From NCBI GenBank assembly GCA_946477855.1, contig CAMKZU010000001.1, positions 1 to 64,000 on the forward strand: a DNA stretch of 64,000 nt. Reading direction: 5' to 3'. Numbering within the stretch: the first letter of the stretch is position 1; every line of letters starts with the position of its first letter. The DNA comes from an uncultured Lactobacillus sp. Lineage in GTDB: Bacteria; Bacillota; Bacilli; Lactobacillales; Lactobacillaceae. The notes under the pieces were generated by a model, which was given only the letters and a program-made list of their open reading frames with translations, searched no databases and was not told where the DNA came from. Positions 40,965 to 50,211 of this stretch are shown here, one piece after another. The translations under genes and the position numbers were made by a program.

Positions 40965-42371
40965 TTAGTTGACCAAACCATTGTTTGTAATAACCTTTTG
41001 GTACCAGTAAAAACTATCCTTGGGAATTCGACGTAGATCTTTTAAATCATTATCAGTTCTATTGACGTAAATAAAACCATAACGTTTTTTAAATCCCTGA
41101 TGTGAACTTAACAGATCCATAATTGACCAAGGACAATAACCGATTAGCTTTACCCCATCCTGAATTGCATCATAACAAGCCTGGATATGGTCTGCAAGAT
41201 ATTTTATGCGGTATTGATCATGAATCTTTCCATCCTTTGCCATAATGTCTGGAGTACCTAAACCATTTTCAGTAATAATCATTGGTAAACGAAACTGACG
41301 ATAATATTCATTTAGGACAATTCTCAAGCCCATTGGATCGATTTGAGCACCATATTCCGTTGCGGACAAGTTAGTATTTTTTTCGATCTTAAAATAGCCA
41401 TACAGATCAAAATCCACATCATTTTTCCTTGTACCAAATGGGTGCTTAGCATCGCTCGGCAAGTAACTGGCTACGAGAGTACGGTAGTAATTGACTGCTA
41501 TGAAGTCAGGCTGAGCATCCCGTAATAGTTGCTCATCTTGATCCTGCATTGATGGCAAAATGCCAACTTTTTTAAGGTAATTGCTATAGTACCCAGGATA
41601 TTGACCATGACAATACATTTCTAGAGCATAATTAGTCTTAAAATTATCATTCATTTTAGCAGCCCAAACATCAAGTGGCTTAGTAGATGCCGGATAAGTC
41701 ATGGTGGATGATATTGCCGGTCCTATTTTACCGTTTGGCACCATCTTATGACAATCTTGCATAATGTAGGCACTTGCTACAAACATATTGTAATCCATTT
41801 GTGCTCTGACACGTTCTTTATTCTTGGCTTCAACATGATACATATTTAAGCGCTCGTCTACACGAACCATCAGGTTTTGCTCATTGATCACCTGCCAGTT
41901 CTTGACTCTGTCACCAAATTCTTTAAAACATATTTGGGCGTATCTTCTAAAAGCAGAAATGCAAGATCTGTTTTCCCAGCCGTTGTATTTTTCTACCAGG
42001 GCCAGAGGCAAATCAAAATGATATAAGGTAACAAACGGCTCAATCCCATTTTTGATTAGGCAGTCAATCACTTTATTGTAAAAGTCTATCCCCTTTTGGT
42101 TAACCTGACCATCACCATCAGGAATAATTCTCGCCCAGGCAATGGAAAAACGGTATACTTTAAGACCTAATTCTTTCATTAAAGAAATATCTTCTCGATA
42201 ATGATGATAAAAATCACTGGCTACTTTTGTGTCAGCTTGCTCGGGACCAGCATGAAGAAAAGAATTATAATCTGCAACTGATTCTCCCTTACCATCTTCG
42301 TTCCAGCCGCCTTCAATTTGAAAGGCTGATGAAGATGCACCCCATAAAAAGTCTGGATTAAATTTTTCCAT
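40965..42371 (-). CDS. bglA: 6-phospho-beta-glucosidase, GH1
   Basis: A 468-residue intracellular GH1 enzyme that hydrolyses the phosphorylated beta-glucoside delivered by the upstream PTS. The N-terminal signature is FLWGASSSAFQIEGG, the acid/base Glu is in NWQVINEQN, and the nucleophile Glu is in MIITENGLG. C-terminal residues near SSHQGFKKRYGFIYVN fit phospho-substrate binding. It is 39 bases after bglP and 29 bases before licT. Confidence 0.95.
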   Translation of the reverse strand: MEKFNPDFLWGASSSAFQIEGGWNEDGKGESVADYNSFLHAGPEQADTKVASDFYHHYREDISLMKELGLKVYRFSIAWARIIPDGDGQVNQKGIDFYNKVIDCLIKNGIEPFVTLYHFDLPLALVEKYNGWENRSCISAFRRYAQICFKEFGDRVKNWQVINEQNLMVRVDERLNMYHVEAKNKERVRAQMDYNMFVASAYIMQDCHKMVPNGKIGPAISSTMTYPASTKPLDVWAAKMNDNFKTNYALEMYCHGQYPGYYSNYLKKVGILPSMQDQDEQLLRDAQPDFIAVNYYRTLVASYLPSDAKHPFGTRKNDVDFDLYGYFKIEKNTNLSATEYGAQIDPMGLRIVLNEYYRQFRLPMIITENGLGTPDIMAKDGKIHDQYRIKYLADHIQACYDAIQDGVKLIGYCPWSIMDLLSSHQGFKKRYGFIYVNRTDNDLKDLRRIPKDSFYWYQKVITNNGLVN

Positions 42372-42410
42372 ATTTTACCCCTCTATTTAATCATTTTTTA
42401 GACTAAGATA

Positions 42411-44339
42411 TTATGAATTTGATAACAAGTATAACAACTGGTCGTTATTAGTGACGTTATCCTTGTTTGTCGAACCAATCGCTGCATAGTTTTTCGAATT
42501 AGTCACAACAACTGTGGTGGTTAAGTCATAACCTGCCTGTTCAATCTTTTGCATGTCAAATGAAACTATCAGCTGACCCTTCTTGACATGTTCTCCATCC
42601 TGAACATGCTTTTCAAAATACTGTCCATTTAGTTTAACTGTGTCTATGCCAATATGGATCATCATTTCAATTCCATTGTCTAATATTAAACCAACTGCAT
42701 GTAAAGTAGGATATATCATGCTAACTGTGGCGTCTGCAGGAGCCAAAATTTTTCCTGAAGTAGGTTGAACTGCAACGCCTTTACCCAAAACTCCGGATGC
42801 AAAAACTTCATCTGAAACCTGAGTTAGAGGTATCGTTTTACCTTCAACAGGAGAATTTACAGATAAGTCGCAGTCATCTGGAACTAAATCTTCATCAATG
42901 GTTTTAGTAGGATTTTCTTCCTGATTATCCTCAATCTGGTCAGTTTTTGAACTATTTTTTTCTGCAGGAGCTGCATCACTAGGTAAATCATTAAAACCTA
43001 ATATAACTGTTAAAATGCAGGCGCCACCAAAGGCAATTAAACAACCCAAAATGTAACAAACGAAAGCCTTAGTCCCAGCAGAAGCATATACAGGAATGGT
43101 TAAAACACCTTGATTGGCGAAAGCATTTCCGTAAGAGCCACCCCAGCCCATCAAAGCGCCACCTAAAGCGCCACTAATTACTGCATAAATCATGGGCTTT
43201 TTCAAACGCAAGTTAGCACCATAAATAGCCGGCTCGGTAATACCAAACAATGCTGTCACTGTGGCTGAAGCTGCAACAGTTTTCAGATTTTTATTTTTAG
43301 TTTTGAGAAAAACTCCCAAAGCAGCACCAGCTTGTGAAAAGTTTGCTGCACCGGCAAAAGCGAGCAGGTTTTGCCGTCCTGTTTTAGCAACATCGTTTAT
43401 ACCAATCGGAATGATTGCTCTGTGAGCACCAAAAATAACAAGTACACACCAAATACCACCAACAAAGGCACCTAATAAAATCGGACTCAAGTTCATGATA
43501 TAGTGATATGCCCAGTTAACTGCGTTACCAATATAAATACCAATTGGGCCGAAAATCATTAAAGTTGCCGGTACCATAATAAGTAAAGACAAAGTTGGTA
43601 CCATGATAATTTTGAGCACATCCGGCATTATTTTTTTAACAAATTTTTCAACGTAGGCCAGTACAAAAACAGCTATGATGATGGGAACAACCGAGGAAAC
43701 ATAATTTGCCTTGGTAATTCCAATCCCAAACAGCGTTACTGCTTTATTTCCGGTCATCAACTCTACCAAAGTGGGATAGCATAGCGTTGCCCCCAAAGTC
43801 ATAGCTATGTATTCATTGGTTTTAAAAACCTTAGCAGCCGATCTAGCCAAAATCACCGGCATAAAATAAAATAAAGCGTCTGAAGCGGCATTCAAAATAA
43901 TATAAGTATTAAATGTCTTTATATCAACGTGATAGACATTTAAGCCAATTAATGCTGCAACAGCCAGGATACCCTTTAACATTCCCGAAGCAGCAATGGC
44001 CGGAATAGTTGGCGTAAAAATAGCAGTTACAACATTTAAAATCTTTGTACCAATACCAACTTTTTTGTCTTGCTCGTCATTTTCGGTCTCAGTAGTTCCG
44101 AGCAGCGGCATGATTTCATCATAGATTGCTTCAACTTTATTACCTAAAACAACTTGAAATTGACCGCTGGCCTCTACGACCTGAATCACTCCCTCTATAC
44201 TGGAAACTTTATCCGTACTAGCTTTACTTTCGTCTTTTAAAACAAATCTCAATCTGGTAAAACAATGAGTTAAACCAGAGACATTTTCTTTTCCACCTAC
44301 ACCATCTAGGATTTGTAGCGCGATTTTATGATTATCCAT
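42411..44339 (-). CDS. bglP: PTS beta-glucoside-specific EIIBCA (second copy)
   Basis: A 642-residue permease with EIIB (phospho-Cys26 in THCFTRLRF), EIIC (about 105-455) and EIIA (phospho-His in MMIHIGIDTVKLNG) domains. A long acidic, Asn/Glu-rich linker joins EIIC to EIIA. It is the first gene of the bglP-bglA-licT operon, controlled by cre and RAT/terminator elements upstream. It takes up and phosphorylates a beta-glucoside such as salicin, arbutin or cellobiose; the exact sugar is unknown. Confidence 0.94.
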   Translation of the reverse strand: MDNHKIALQILDGVGGKENVSGLTHCFTRLRFVLKDESKASTDKVSSIEGVIQVVEASGQFQVVLGNKVEAIYDEIMPLLGTTETENDEQDKKVGIGTKILNVVTAIFTPTIPAIAASGMLKGILAVAALIGLNVYHVDIKTFNTYIILNAASDALFYFMPVILARSAAKVFKTNEYIAMTLGATLCYPTLVELMTGNKAVTLFGIGITKANYVSSVVPIIIAVFVLAYVEKFVKKIMPDVLKIIMVPTLSLLIMVPATLMIFGPIGIYIGNAVNWAYHYIMNLSPILLGAFVGGIWCVLVIFGAHRAIIPIGINDVAKTGRQNLLAFAGAANFSQAGAALGVFLKTKNKNLKTVAASATVTALFGITEPAIYGANLRLKKPMIYAVISGALGGALMGWGGSYGNAFANQGVLTIPVYASAGTKAFVCYILGCLIAFGGACILTVILGFNDLPSDAAPAEKNSSKTDQIEDNQEENPTKTIDEDLVPDDCDLSVNSPVEGKTIPLTQVSDEVFASGVLGKGVAVQPTSGKILAPADATVSMIYPTLHAVGLILDNGIEMMIHIGIDTVKLNGQYFEKHVQDGEHVKKGQLIVSFDMQKIEQAGYDLTTTVVVTNSKNYAAIGSTNKDNVTNNDQLLYLLSNS

Positions 44340-44361
44340 AATTTTCCTCTTTTATTTCAAT

Positions 44362-44447
44362 AAAAAAGACCAAACATACGTAAATAAAACCGTTAATCTC
44401 GGTTATTAATTACATACATTTGATCTTGCCTGCATTACCAGTAACAC
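44362..44447 (-). promoter_or_regulatory. RAT antiterminator and overlapping terminator of bglP-bglA-licT
   Basis: The leader contains GTGTTACTGGTAATGCAGG followed by CAAGATC (44422-44447). Its 3' part AAGATCAAATGTATG can pair over 15 bp (with wobbles) with CGTATGTTTGGTCTT, followed by six T, forming a competing terminator. This is LicT-type control, as at 32805-32897. Confidence 0.85.
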
Positions 44448-44480
44448 GTCAAATAAAAGTTCTTTTATTTTACAAACTTA

Positions 44481-44519
44481 AATCTAACATTAGAATTCCA
44501 TTTATGCAAGCGATTACAT
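44481..44519 (-). promoter_or_regulatory. cre site overlapping the promoter of bglP-bglA-licT
   Basis: ATGTAATCGCTTGCAT (44504-44519) matches the cre consensus fully and includes the -35 box TTGCAT. A 17-base spacer leads to TAGATT (44481-44486). The layout is the same as in the 33-kb operon. Confidence 0.82.
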
Positions 44520-44637
44520 CAAATTTACCATTAAATCTGTTTTTTAACATTTAAAATTTCATTTGCACTTATTTGCAAAAATAAATCAATGAATTGTATA
44601 TAATAGAGTAAGAAACTTTTAACAAAGGATAGTTTAT

Positions 44638-45648
44638 ATGATTGACTACTCAAACACCCAAAATTTAATTGAATCAATGGTTACGGAACGCATTGTACCG
44701 GGCGTTAACTATGCTTTTTTTAAAAATGACCAAGTTTTCACTTCAACTGTCGGCTTTGCAAGTACTTATCCGACGGTTACGCAGCTTAGTCCGTTTGCCA
44801 TTTATGATTTAGCCAGTCTGACCAAAGTACTTATTACTGAAAATATTTTGCTTAAATTATATCAAGAGGGGCAGCTCAATTTTACTGAACCACTACACGA
44901 CTTTATTCCTGAATTTAAAGATGAACGTGTCCGCCTATTTCATCTGCTTACTCACACCAGCGGAATCCGTGGCTGGATTGAAAAGCGCGACCAATTATCT
45001 CGCGACGATTTAATCAATGCCATCATTCATTTACCTGTCACAGACGAGTTTGAACATAAAATGCGCTATGCCGATACGAATTTTATCTTGTTGGGGTTGG
45101 TTGTTAAAAAAATATTTGGGCAGCCAGTTCAAGAAGTTGGTCAAAAATTAATAATCGAGCCTTCTGGTTTGGAAAACACGACATTCAATCCCCCTAAGGA
45201 CTTATGTGTGCCAACTGCTGTTTACCAAGGAAAAGTTTTACAAGGCGAACCGCACGATCCTAAAGCACGCCAACTTGGTAGTGATTGCGGTTCAGCAGGA
45301 CTTTTCTCCACAATGAATGACTTGGTTAAATTAAGTAAGGGTTACTTGGGCTTGGATAAGCACATCCTGCCCTTCAGTCAAGAACTTGTCGCAATGTTAT
45401 TCGATAATAAAAATCCAGCGGGTGTCAAGCCACGCTCATGGGGCTGGGACTTGCGCTTTGATCCTCAGTTGCACTATCCCCTGATTCTACATACCGGCTT
45501 CACTGGTGTTCTGATGCTTCTTGACCGTGTGAAAAAGTCGGGCTTAATTCTTTTGACCAATCGGATCCACCCTACTGGCCATAATCAAGTCTTTCTAACC
45601 ATGAGAGAAAGAATTATTCAGAGCTTTTTAAAAGAAAACGACGAATAA
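44638..45648 (+). CDS. Beta-lactamase-family serine hydrolase
   Basis: A 336-residue class C-type (beta-lactamase-like) serine hydrolase. The catalytic SxxK is Ser60-Leu-Thr-Lys63, followed by LLTHTSGIRG, the Tyr motif YADTN (144-148) and a C-terminal LHTGFTG. No signal peptide is visible, so it may be cytoplasmic. These proteins act as esterases, peptidases or cell-wall-related hydrolases; the substrate cannot be told. AAAGGATAG precedes the ATG. It stands alone between the bgl operon and a bidirectional terminator. Confidence 0.88.
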   Translation: MIDYSNTQNLIESMVTERIVPGVNYAFFKNDQVFTSTVGFASTYPTVTQLSPFAIYDLASLTKVLITENILLKLYQEGQLNFTEPLHDFIPEFKDERVRLFHLLTHTSGIRGWIEKRDQLSRDDLINAIIHLPVTDEFEHKMRYADTNFILLGLVVKKIFGQPVQEVGQKLIIEPSGLENTTFNPPKDLCVPTAVYQGKVLQGEPHDPKARQLGSDCGSAGLFSTMNDLVKLSKGYLGLDKHILPFSQELVAMLFDNKNPAGVKPRSWGWDLRFDPQLHYPLILHTGFTGVLMLLDRVKKSGLILLTNRIHPTGHNQVFLTMRERIIQSFLKENDE

Positions 45649-45682
45649 AAAGCAGCTTCGTTTAATAGAAGCTGCTTTTTTA
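45646..45682. terminator. Bidirectional terminator after the serine hydrolase
   Basis: AAAAAGCAGCTTC and GAAGCTGCTTTTT form a stem between convergent genes, with T runs on both strands. Confidence 0.87.
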
Positions 45683-45856
45683 ACACTTTTTACGATTTGG
45701 CCAAAAATGATAAACAAGATCAACTACTGCTTGGGCCAGCATACCGCCTGCCATCCAGTACATCGCCATCATCATGTTGCCGGTAAAGGTAAAATAAGCG
45801 GTAATAGCGTAAACGACTACCCACAAGATTTTAAAAAACAAATTATCACACATCAT
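45680..45856 (-). CDS. Small two-TM membrane protein
   Basis: A 58-residue protein with two hydrophobic segments (FFKILWVVVYAITAYFTFTG and a Met-rich MMMAMYWMAGGMLAQAVVDLVY) and a basic C-terminus (PNRKKC). I chose the ATG at 45856 because AAGGGAG lies about 11 bases upstream; the track's TTG start would be within that site. Not recognised. No operon partner. Confidence 0.55.
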   Translation of the reverse strand: MMCDNLFFKILWVVVYAITAYFTFTGNMMMAMYWMAGGMLAQAVVDLVYHFWPNRKKC

Positions 45857-46226
45857 TTGTAAAAAAACTCCCTTCAATTCATTTCAAATTATACCTTTTT
45901 TTAGGCAAAAAATGGGGCTTTTTTTAGTTATTTAATCACCTAAAAGTAGTTTTGCTAAAATTATTTATTTTAATTGTTATTGTTGCAAAATGTTTACATC
46001 CGTAAGCATTAGTAAACTTTTTTTAGAATTATTTTTTTGATGAAAGCATTTTGATCATTTTTGTGAGTTATGTAATTTAATTACTTTTTCAACTATCAAA
46101 AAGGGCTTTAAAATCACAATTCTAAAGTCCTTTTATTTGCTATTCAAAATAATTAAATTTTCGAAGCTGGCTTTGACGCTATTTAAATATTGTTTTAAAG
46201 ACTTTTTATCAAATTCTAATCAAAGC
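45857..46226. other. Intergenic stretch, no gene seen
   Basis: A 370-base AT-rich gap. It holds a hairpin at about 46092-46135 (AAAGGACTTTA against TAAAGCCCTTTTT, minus strand), which probably ends the GH1-celB transcript. Nothing else is supportable. Confidence 0.55.
46092..46135 (-). terminator. Terminator of the celB-GH1 operon
   Basis: AAAGGACTTTA pairs with TAAAGCCCTTT (one mismatch) and is followed by TTTTTG on the minus strand, about 90 bases past the GH1 stop. Confidence 0.65.
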
Positions 46227-47645
46227 CTACTCATCAATTTCCATTTTGGTCACGTTTTTACCATTCGTAGCAATTACTTTTTGATAAAAGTAGAAGCTAT
46301 CCTTGGGATATCTCTTCATATCAAGCATTGACTGATTGTTCCTGTTAACATAAACCAAGCCATAACGCTTGTCCATCCCATCGTTAACACTTAACAAATC
46401 TAAAAATGACCACGGATTAAAGGAAATGACATTAACTCCGTCTTTAATAGCTTCACGTAGTTCAAAAATGTGCCCGTTGAGATACTTGATCCGTTTTGGG
46501 TCATGCACCTGACCGTTTTCAAGTTGGTTACGTTCAGGCCAGCCACACTCAGTAATAATAATCGGAATATGGGGATAACGATCATTGACTTTTTGCAGAG
46601 CAAAACGCAAACCGACAGGGTCATAAGAAAAGTCCCATTCGGAGTTCATCAACCGGTCGTCTGTTACTTTTTCAACATTGGAGATGACACCGGCGAGCAT
46701 TTTGGGGCTTTCTTCATTGCTCAGCTTAAAAACTGACGTTGAATACCAATTTAACCCTAAGAAATTAGCACGTCCGTTTTTTAAAATATCTGCATCCCCT
46801 TCATGGTAATCAAGAGTGATTTTGCTATCTTCCAAGTAACGTAAATAATAACTAGGCAGTTCTCCCCTCAGAGCCACATCCATATCAATAAATGAGATTA
46901 AGTCTTCCATGTTCTTACTTTTGAGTGCATTTTTAGAAGTATGATCATAAGGAAAATTAGTCATATAGGAGACTGCTGGCCCAATCATAGAGTCAGGAAA
47001 CAGATCGTGACAAAGCCGGTATATTTTCGCCTGAGCTAAAAACATATTATAGTTTGAATTTTCGCCTTTTTCTCTTGAGAAGCGCAAATCGTTATCCTTA
47101 ATGCCATTCATTTCAGGGACATTAGCTAGTAGAGATTGTTCATTAATAGTTAACCAATATTTAACTCTATCTCCAAATTCATTAAAGAGCGTTTTGGCAT
47201 AGTTATAAAAATCATTAATGGCCTTGCGATTAGCCCAACCACCATACTGCTTTACTAAAGAAATGGGGCAATCAAAGTGAAACATTGTTACAATAGGCTC
47301 AATTTGATTTTTGATTAGTAAATTGATTAATTTATTATAAAAAGCAATTCCCTTTTGATTAGGTTCTTTATCATTGCCGTGAGGAAAAATCCGCGACCAT
47401 GAAATTGAAAAACGATAACTTTTTAATCCTAATTTTGCCATTAAAGCGACATCTTCTTCAACATGATGATAATGATCAACAGAAACTGAAGTATCTAAAA
47501 ATTTACTTTTTTGAGATCTTAAATCAGCAACCGATTCTCCCTTGCCATCTTCATATGCGGCGCCTTCAACCTGGAAAGCCGAAGTACTAGCTCCCCAGAG
47601 AAAATTTTTAGGAAAATCATCTTGAAGATGAAATTGATTGTCCAT
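46227..47645 (-). CDS. 6-phospho-beta-glucosidase, GH1 (second copy)
   Basis: A 472-residue intracellular GH1 enzyme. The N-terminal signature FLWGASTSAFQVEGA and acid/base Glu in YWLTINEQS are present. The nucleophile motif reads IIITECGWPE, with Cys where ITENG is usual; the catalytic Glu is kept. SVNDGMDKRYGLVYVN resembles the phosphate-binding loop of the first copy. It starts two bases after the cellobiose-type EIIC gene, so it should cleave what that transporter imports. About half the residues match the 41-kb copy by eye. Confidence 0.92.
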   Translation of the reverse strand: MDNQFHLQDDFPKNFLWGASTSAFQVEGAAYEDGKGESVADLRSQKSKFLDTSVSVDHYHHVEEDVALMAKLGLKSYRFSISWSRIFPHGNDKEPNQKGIAFYNKLINLLIKNQIEPIVTMFHFDCPISLVKQYGGWANRKAINDFYNYAKTLFNEFGDRVKYWLTINEQSLLANVPEMNGIKDNDLRFSREKGENSNYNMFLAQAKIYRLCHDLFPDSMIGPAVSYMTNFPYDHTSKNALKSKNMEDLISFIDMDVALRGELPSYYLRYLEDSKITLDYHEGDADILKNGRANFLGLNWYSTSVFKLSNEESPKMLAGVISNVEKVTDDRLMNSEWDFSYDPVGLRFALQKVNDRYPHIPIIITECGWPERNQLENGQVHDPKRIKYLNGHIFELREAIKDGVNVISFNPWSFLDLLSVNDGMDKRYGLVYVNRNNQSMLDMKRYPKDSFYFYQKVIATNGKNVTKMEIDE

Positions 47646-47647
47646 AT

Positions 47648-48922
47648 TTACTTATTCTCCTCTTCAAATGCCTGCTTATCTGCAACCCTAAAGAATGGCA
47701 GATAAATCACAAACATCAGTAAAAAGTTAATTAACCAAACTACTGCCCCTTGCCAACCCATAATCATTGTATCAGCAATTATTTTCGGCATTGTCCATGG
47801 CATTCCCATTCCTAAGCTGGGGTTGTAATTAGTAATAAAACCGATCTTTACGGCTAACAAACCGATGCCACCAGAAACAAAGGTTGATAAAACAAAGGGT
47901 ATAAACATCAGTGGGTTTAAAACAATTGGCATACCAAAGATAATAGGTTCATTTATATTGAATAGATTTGGCAAAGCAGAAACCTTAAAGAATTCCTTGT
48001 ACCGCTTAGACTTACTTAGTATTAAACCCATTAAAACCAGACCAAGAGTAGCACCTGCTGCGTCATTATTAGCAAATGCAAAAACTACCAGATTACTCAA
48101 GTATGGAATGGTCTTGCCAGCTTGAAAAGCAGGCGTGCTACCGACCATCATTGAGATAATTAATGGTATAACCACAGATTCGATAGCAGCTGGATGAATT
48201 CCAAATGTAAATAAAACATTGGACAGAGCAAAAATCAGGATTAAAGTTAATGGTGAACCACCGACGTGCATTAACGGCGTGGTTATTAACTTATTAATAA
48301 AGTCAAAAACGTTATTAAACGGAGAAAAATCAAATATTGCCCTTACGATAAAGACAGCAATAAATATGATTATGCCAATTATCAGTGGCTCAATTGAAGA
48401 ACTGACCATACTGGGAACCGAACCTGGCAGTTTAATAGTCAGTTTCTTATTTTTGCTTAATTTAACGTAAAATACTCCGATTAAAATTGACAAAATAATT
48501 GCTACAATTATACCTTCGCTACCCAAATATGTCATTTGAAAAGCGTTAACAGGCTTTTTACCGGGAACAGTTTGTGGCATTAATACGAAAAAGCTGGCCA
48601 AACCGAATAAGCCAGCAACAATTCCGTTTTGCTTGCAGCTTTTGGCATAATTATAAGCAATGGTAAAAGCTATAAAAACAGCTAAAATGTTCATCGTACC
48701 ATTAACAATAGCTGACATTGACGGGGTTATTCCCACCTTGGCAAACCAATCTGCAACAGGTTTGATTGGAAAGCTGGCAAATATTGAGAACACCGAGGCA
48801 CCAATAGTAACTGGTAATGTCATTACCATACCTGAAGATATACTTTGCAAGACCTTATTTTGTCCTAATTTATTTGAAAACGGGACCAGATATTTTTCCA
48901 GCCATTTTTGAAAATTTTTCAT
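47648..48922 (-). CDS. celB: PTS cellobiose/lichenan-type EIIC
   Basis: A 424-residue membrane permease of the Lac family, with about ten membrane segments and the N-terminal MKNFQKWLEKYLVPFSNKLGQNKVLQSIS. The substrate loop includes FNINEPIIFGMPIVLNP. It imports a beta-glucoside or disaccharide, but it has no EIIA or EIIB gene beside it and must borrow these from elsewhere. It is co-transcribed with GH1 and preceded by the AraC gene on the same strand, 141 bases upstream. Confidence 0.9.
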   Translation of the reverse strand: MKNFQKWLEKYLVPFSNKLGQNKVLQSISSGMVMTLPVTIGASVFSIFASFPIKPVADWFAKVGITPSMSAIVNGTMNILAVFIAFTIAYNYAKSCKQNGIVAGLFGLASFFVLMPQTVPGKKPVNAFQMTYLGSEGIIVAIILSILIGVFYVKLSKNKKLTIKLPGSVPSMVSSSIEPLIIGIIIFIAVFIVRAIFDFSPFNNVFDFINKLITTPLMHVGGSPLTLILIFALSNVLFTFGIHPAAIESVVIPLIISMMVGSTPAFQAGKTIPYLSNLVVFAFANNDAAGATLGLVLMGLILSKSKRYKEFFKVSALPNLFNINEPIIFGMPIVLNPLMFIPFVLSTFVSGGIGLLAVKIGFITNYNPSLGMGMPWTMPKIIADTMIMGWQGAVVWLINFLLMFVIYLPFFRVADKQAFEEENK

Positions 48923-48940
48923 TTTCTACGCTCCTATCTT

Positions 48941-48956
48941 ATTAATTCGCTTTCAT
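48941..48956 (-). promoter_or_regulatory. Candidate cre site upstream of celB
   Basis: ATGAAAGCGAATTAAT fits the cre consensus with one mismatch. It lies about 20 bases before the celB start codon, in the leader, where CcpA would act as a roadblock. Confidence 0.45.
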
Positions 48957-49063
48957 TTCTTAAAGTATATGTTCATTGAAATAAGCGAACAATATGCAAA
49001 AGCTAGACAATCTATGTTGATTTCACAGATTTTAGGAAAATAAGAAATCGAAAAAAGAGGCTA

Positions 49064-50074
49064 TCATCTGGTATTAGAACGGTATTTTGCTGGAGAAATG
49101 CCAAAGTAATGTCTAAAAATTTTATAAAAATAGGACGCATTTTCATATCCTACTCTGGCAGCAATCTTCTCGATTGAAGCCTTAGTGTAGGTCAAGTATT
49201 TTGCGGCGACATTCACCCTTTGCAACTGAACCAGTTTAATAAATGACAATCCGGTTTCATTTTTTAAATAATCTGATAAATAATTAGGATTAAAGCCAAA
49301 ATGCTGCGCCATTTGCTCCAATGTGATATCAGAATAATTTTTTTCAATGTAAAGTAACAAGGAAAGCAAATTATTGTTTTTCTTTTTTGAGTCAGTGACT
49401 TGAGCTTCACGATAAAAAGTTTTTCTGATGAGCAAGGAAAACATAGTCAACATTTCTAATTTAATGATCTGGTCAGACTGAATTTTGTCATCATAATATT
49501 CGTCAATGATATCGTAAATAATAGCAGTAATTTTTGAATCATGGTCAATCTCGAACAGACTATATCGCCCTTCACCATGATCTTCGTCTGACAATAAAGA
49601 AAAAAGCAAGTTGGAAATTGAAACGCCCTTACCCTTTGATTGTAAAAAATCAAGTTCATTTAGAGAAAAAGCAGAGGTTCGGAGTTCAATATTTAAAACT
49701 ACACCATTTTTACCAATTGGTTCTACTTTGTGAGGAGTTTTGATACCGATAAAAATCATATTATCCTGATTAACTTTAATACGCTCATGCTCTGTTACTA
49801 CGACACAATTACCTACTAAAGGTATATTAATTTCTACATAATCATGAACGTGAAAAGGAATATATGATTGTACAGGCTGAACAGAAATTGTAATAGAACT
49901 ACTGTTTAAGACGAAGTTATCTGAATATGTATTAAAGAATTCATAAATAGGTTCACTATTAATACGACCAGCAACTTTTAATTTAAAGTCACCTGATTTA
50001 AAATCTTGCAACATAGTATTCCAGTCGCGAAAGCCATTATTCTGGCGTAACATTTGAATTATTTTTTCATGCAT
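49064..50074 (-). CDS. AraC-family transcriptional regulator
   Basis: A 336-residue regulator with an N-terminal cupin-like sensing domain (VQSYIPFHVHDYVEINIPLVGN) and a C-terminal double helix-turn-helix (about 235-335; LEQMAQHFGFNPNYLSDYLKNETGLSF and IEKIAARVGYENASYFYKIFRHYFGISPAKYR). It lies between celB-GH1 (same strand) and the divergent GH3-GH78-pgmB operon, and probably activates both. The inducer is unknown; a beta-glucoside or rhamnoside is plausible from context. Confidence 0.9.
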   Translation of the reverse strand: MHEKIIQMLRQNNGFRDWNTMLQDFKSGDFKLKVAGRINSEPIYEFFNTYSDNFVLNSSSITISVQPVQSYIPFHVHDYVEINIPLVGNCVVVTEHERIKVNQDNMIFIGIKTPHKVEPIGKNGVVLNIELRTSAFSLNELDFLQSKGKGVSISNLLFSLLSDEDHGEGRYSLFEIDHDSKITAIIYDIIDEYYDDKIQSDQIIKLEMLTMFSLLIRKTFYREAQVTDSKKKNNNLLSLLLYIEKNYSDITLEQMAQHFGFNPNYLSDYLKNETGLSFIKLVQLQRVNVAAKYLTYTKASIEKIAARVGYENASYFYKIFRHYFGISPAKYRSNTR

Positions 50075-50211
50075 TTTTGATCCCTTTTAATTAGTGACTT
50101 AAATTCTGTGAAATAGACAGTTTTATCATGTAATTTAACAATAGTTTACTTTTTTACATTAAGTTAAAATGAAGAACAAAGCAAGACATTTCAAAATTTG
50201 GGAGGAAAATA

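Noticed and set aside
40833-41036. 67-aa plus-strand ORF across the licT/bglA junction
   Set aside because: Shadow of two well-supported minus-strand genes.
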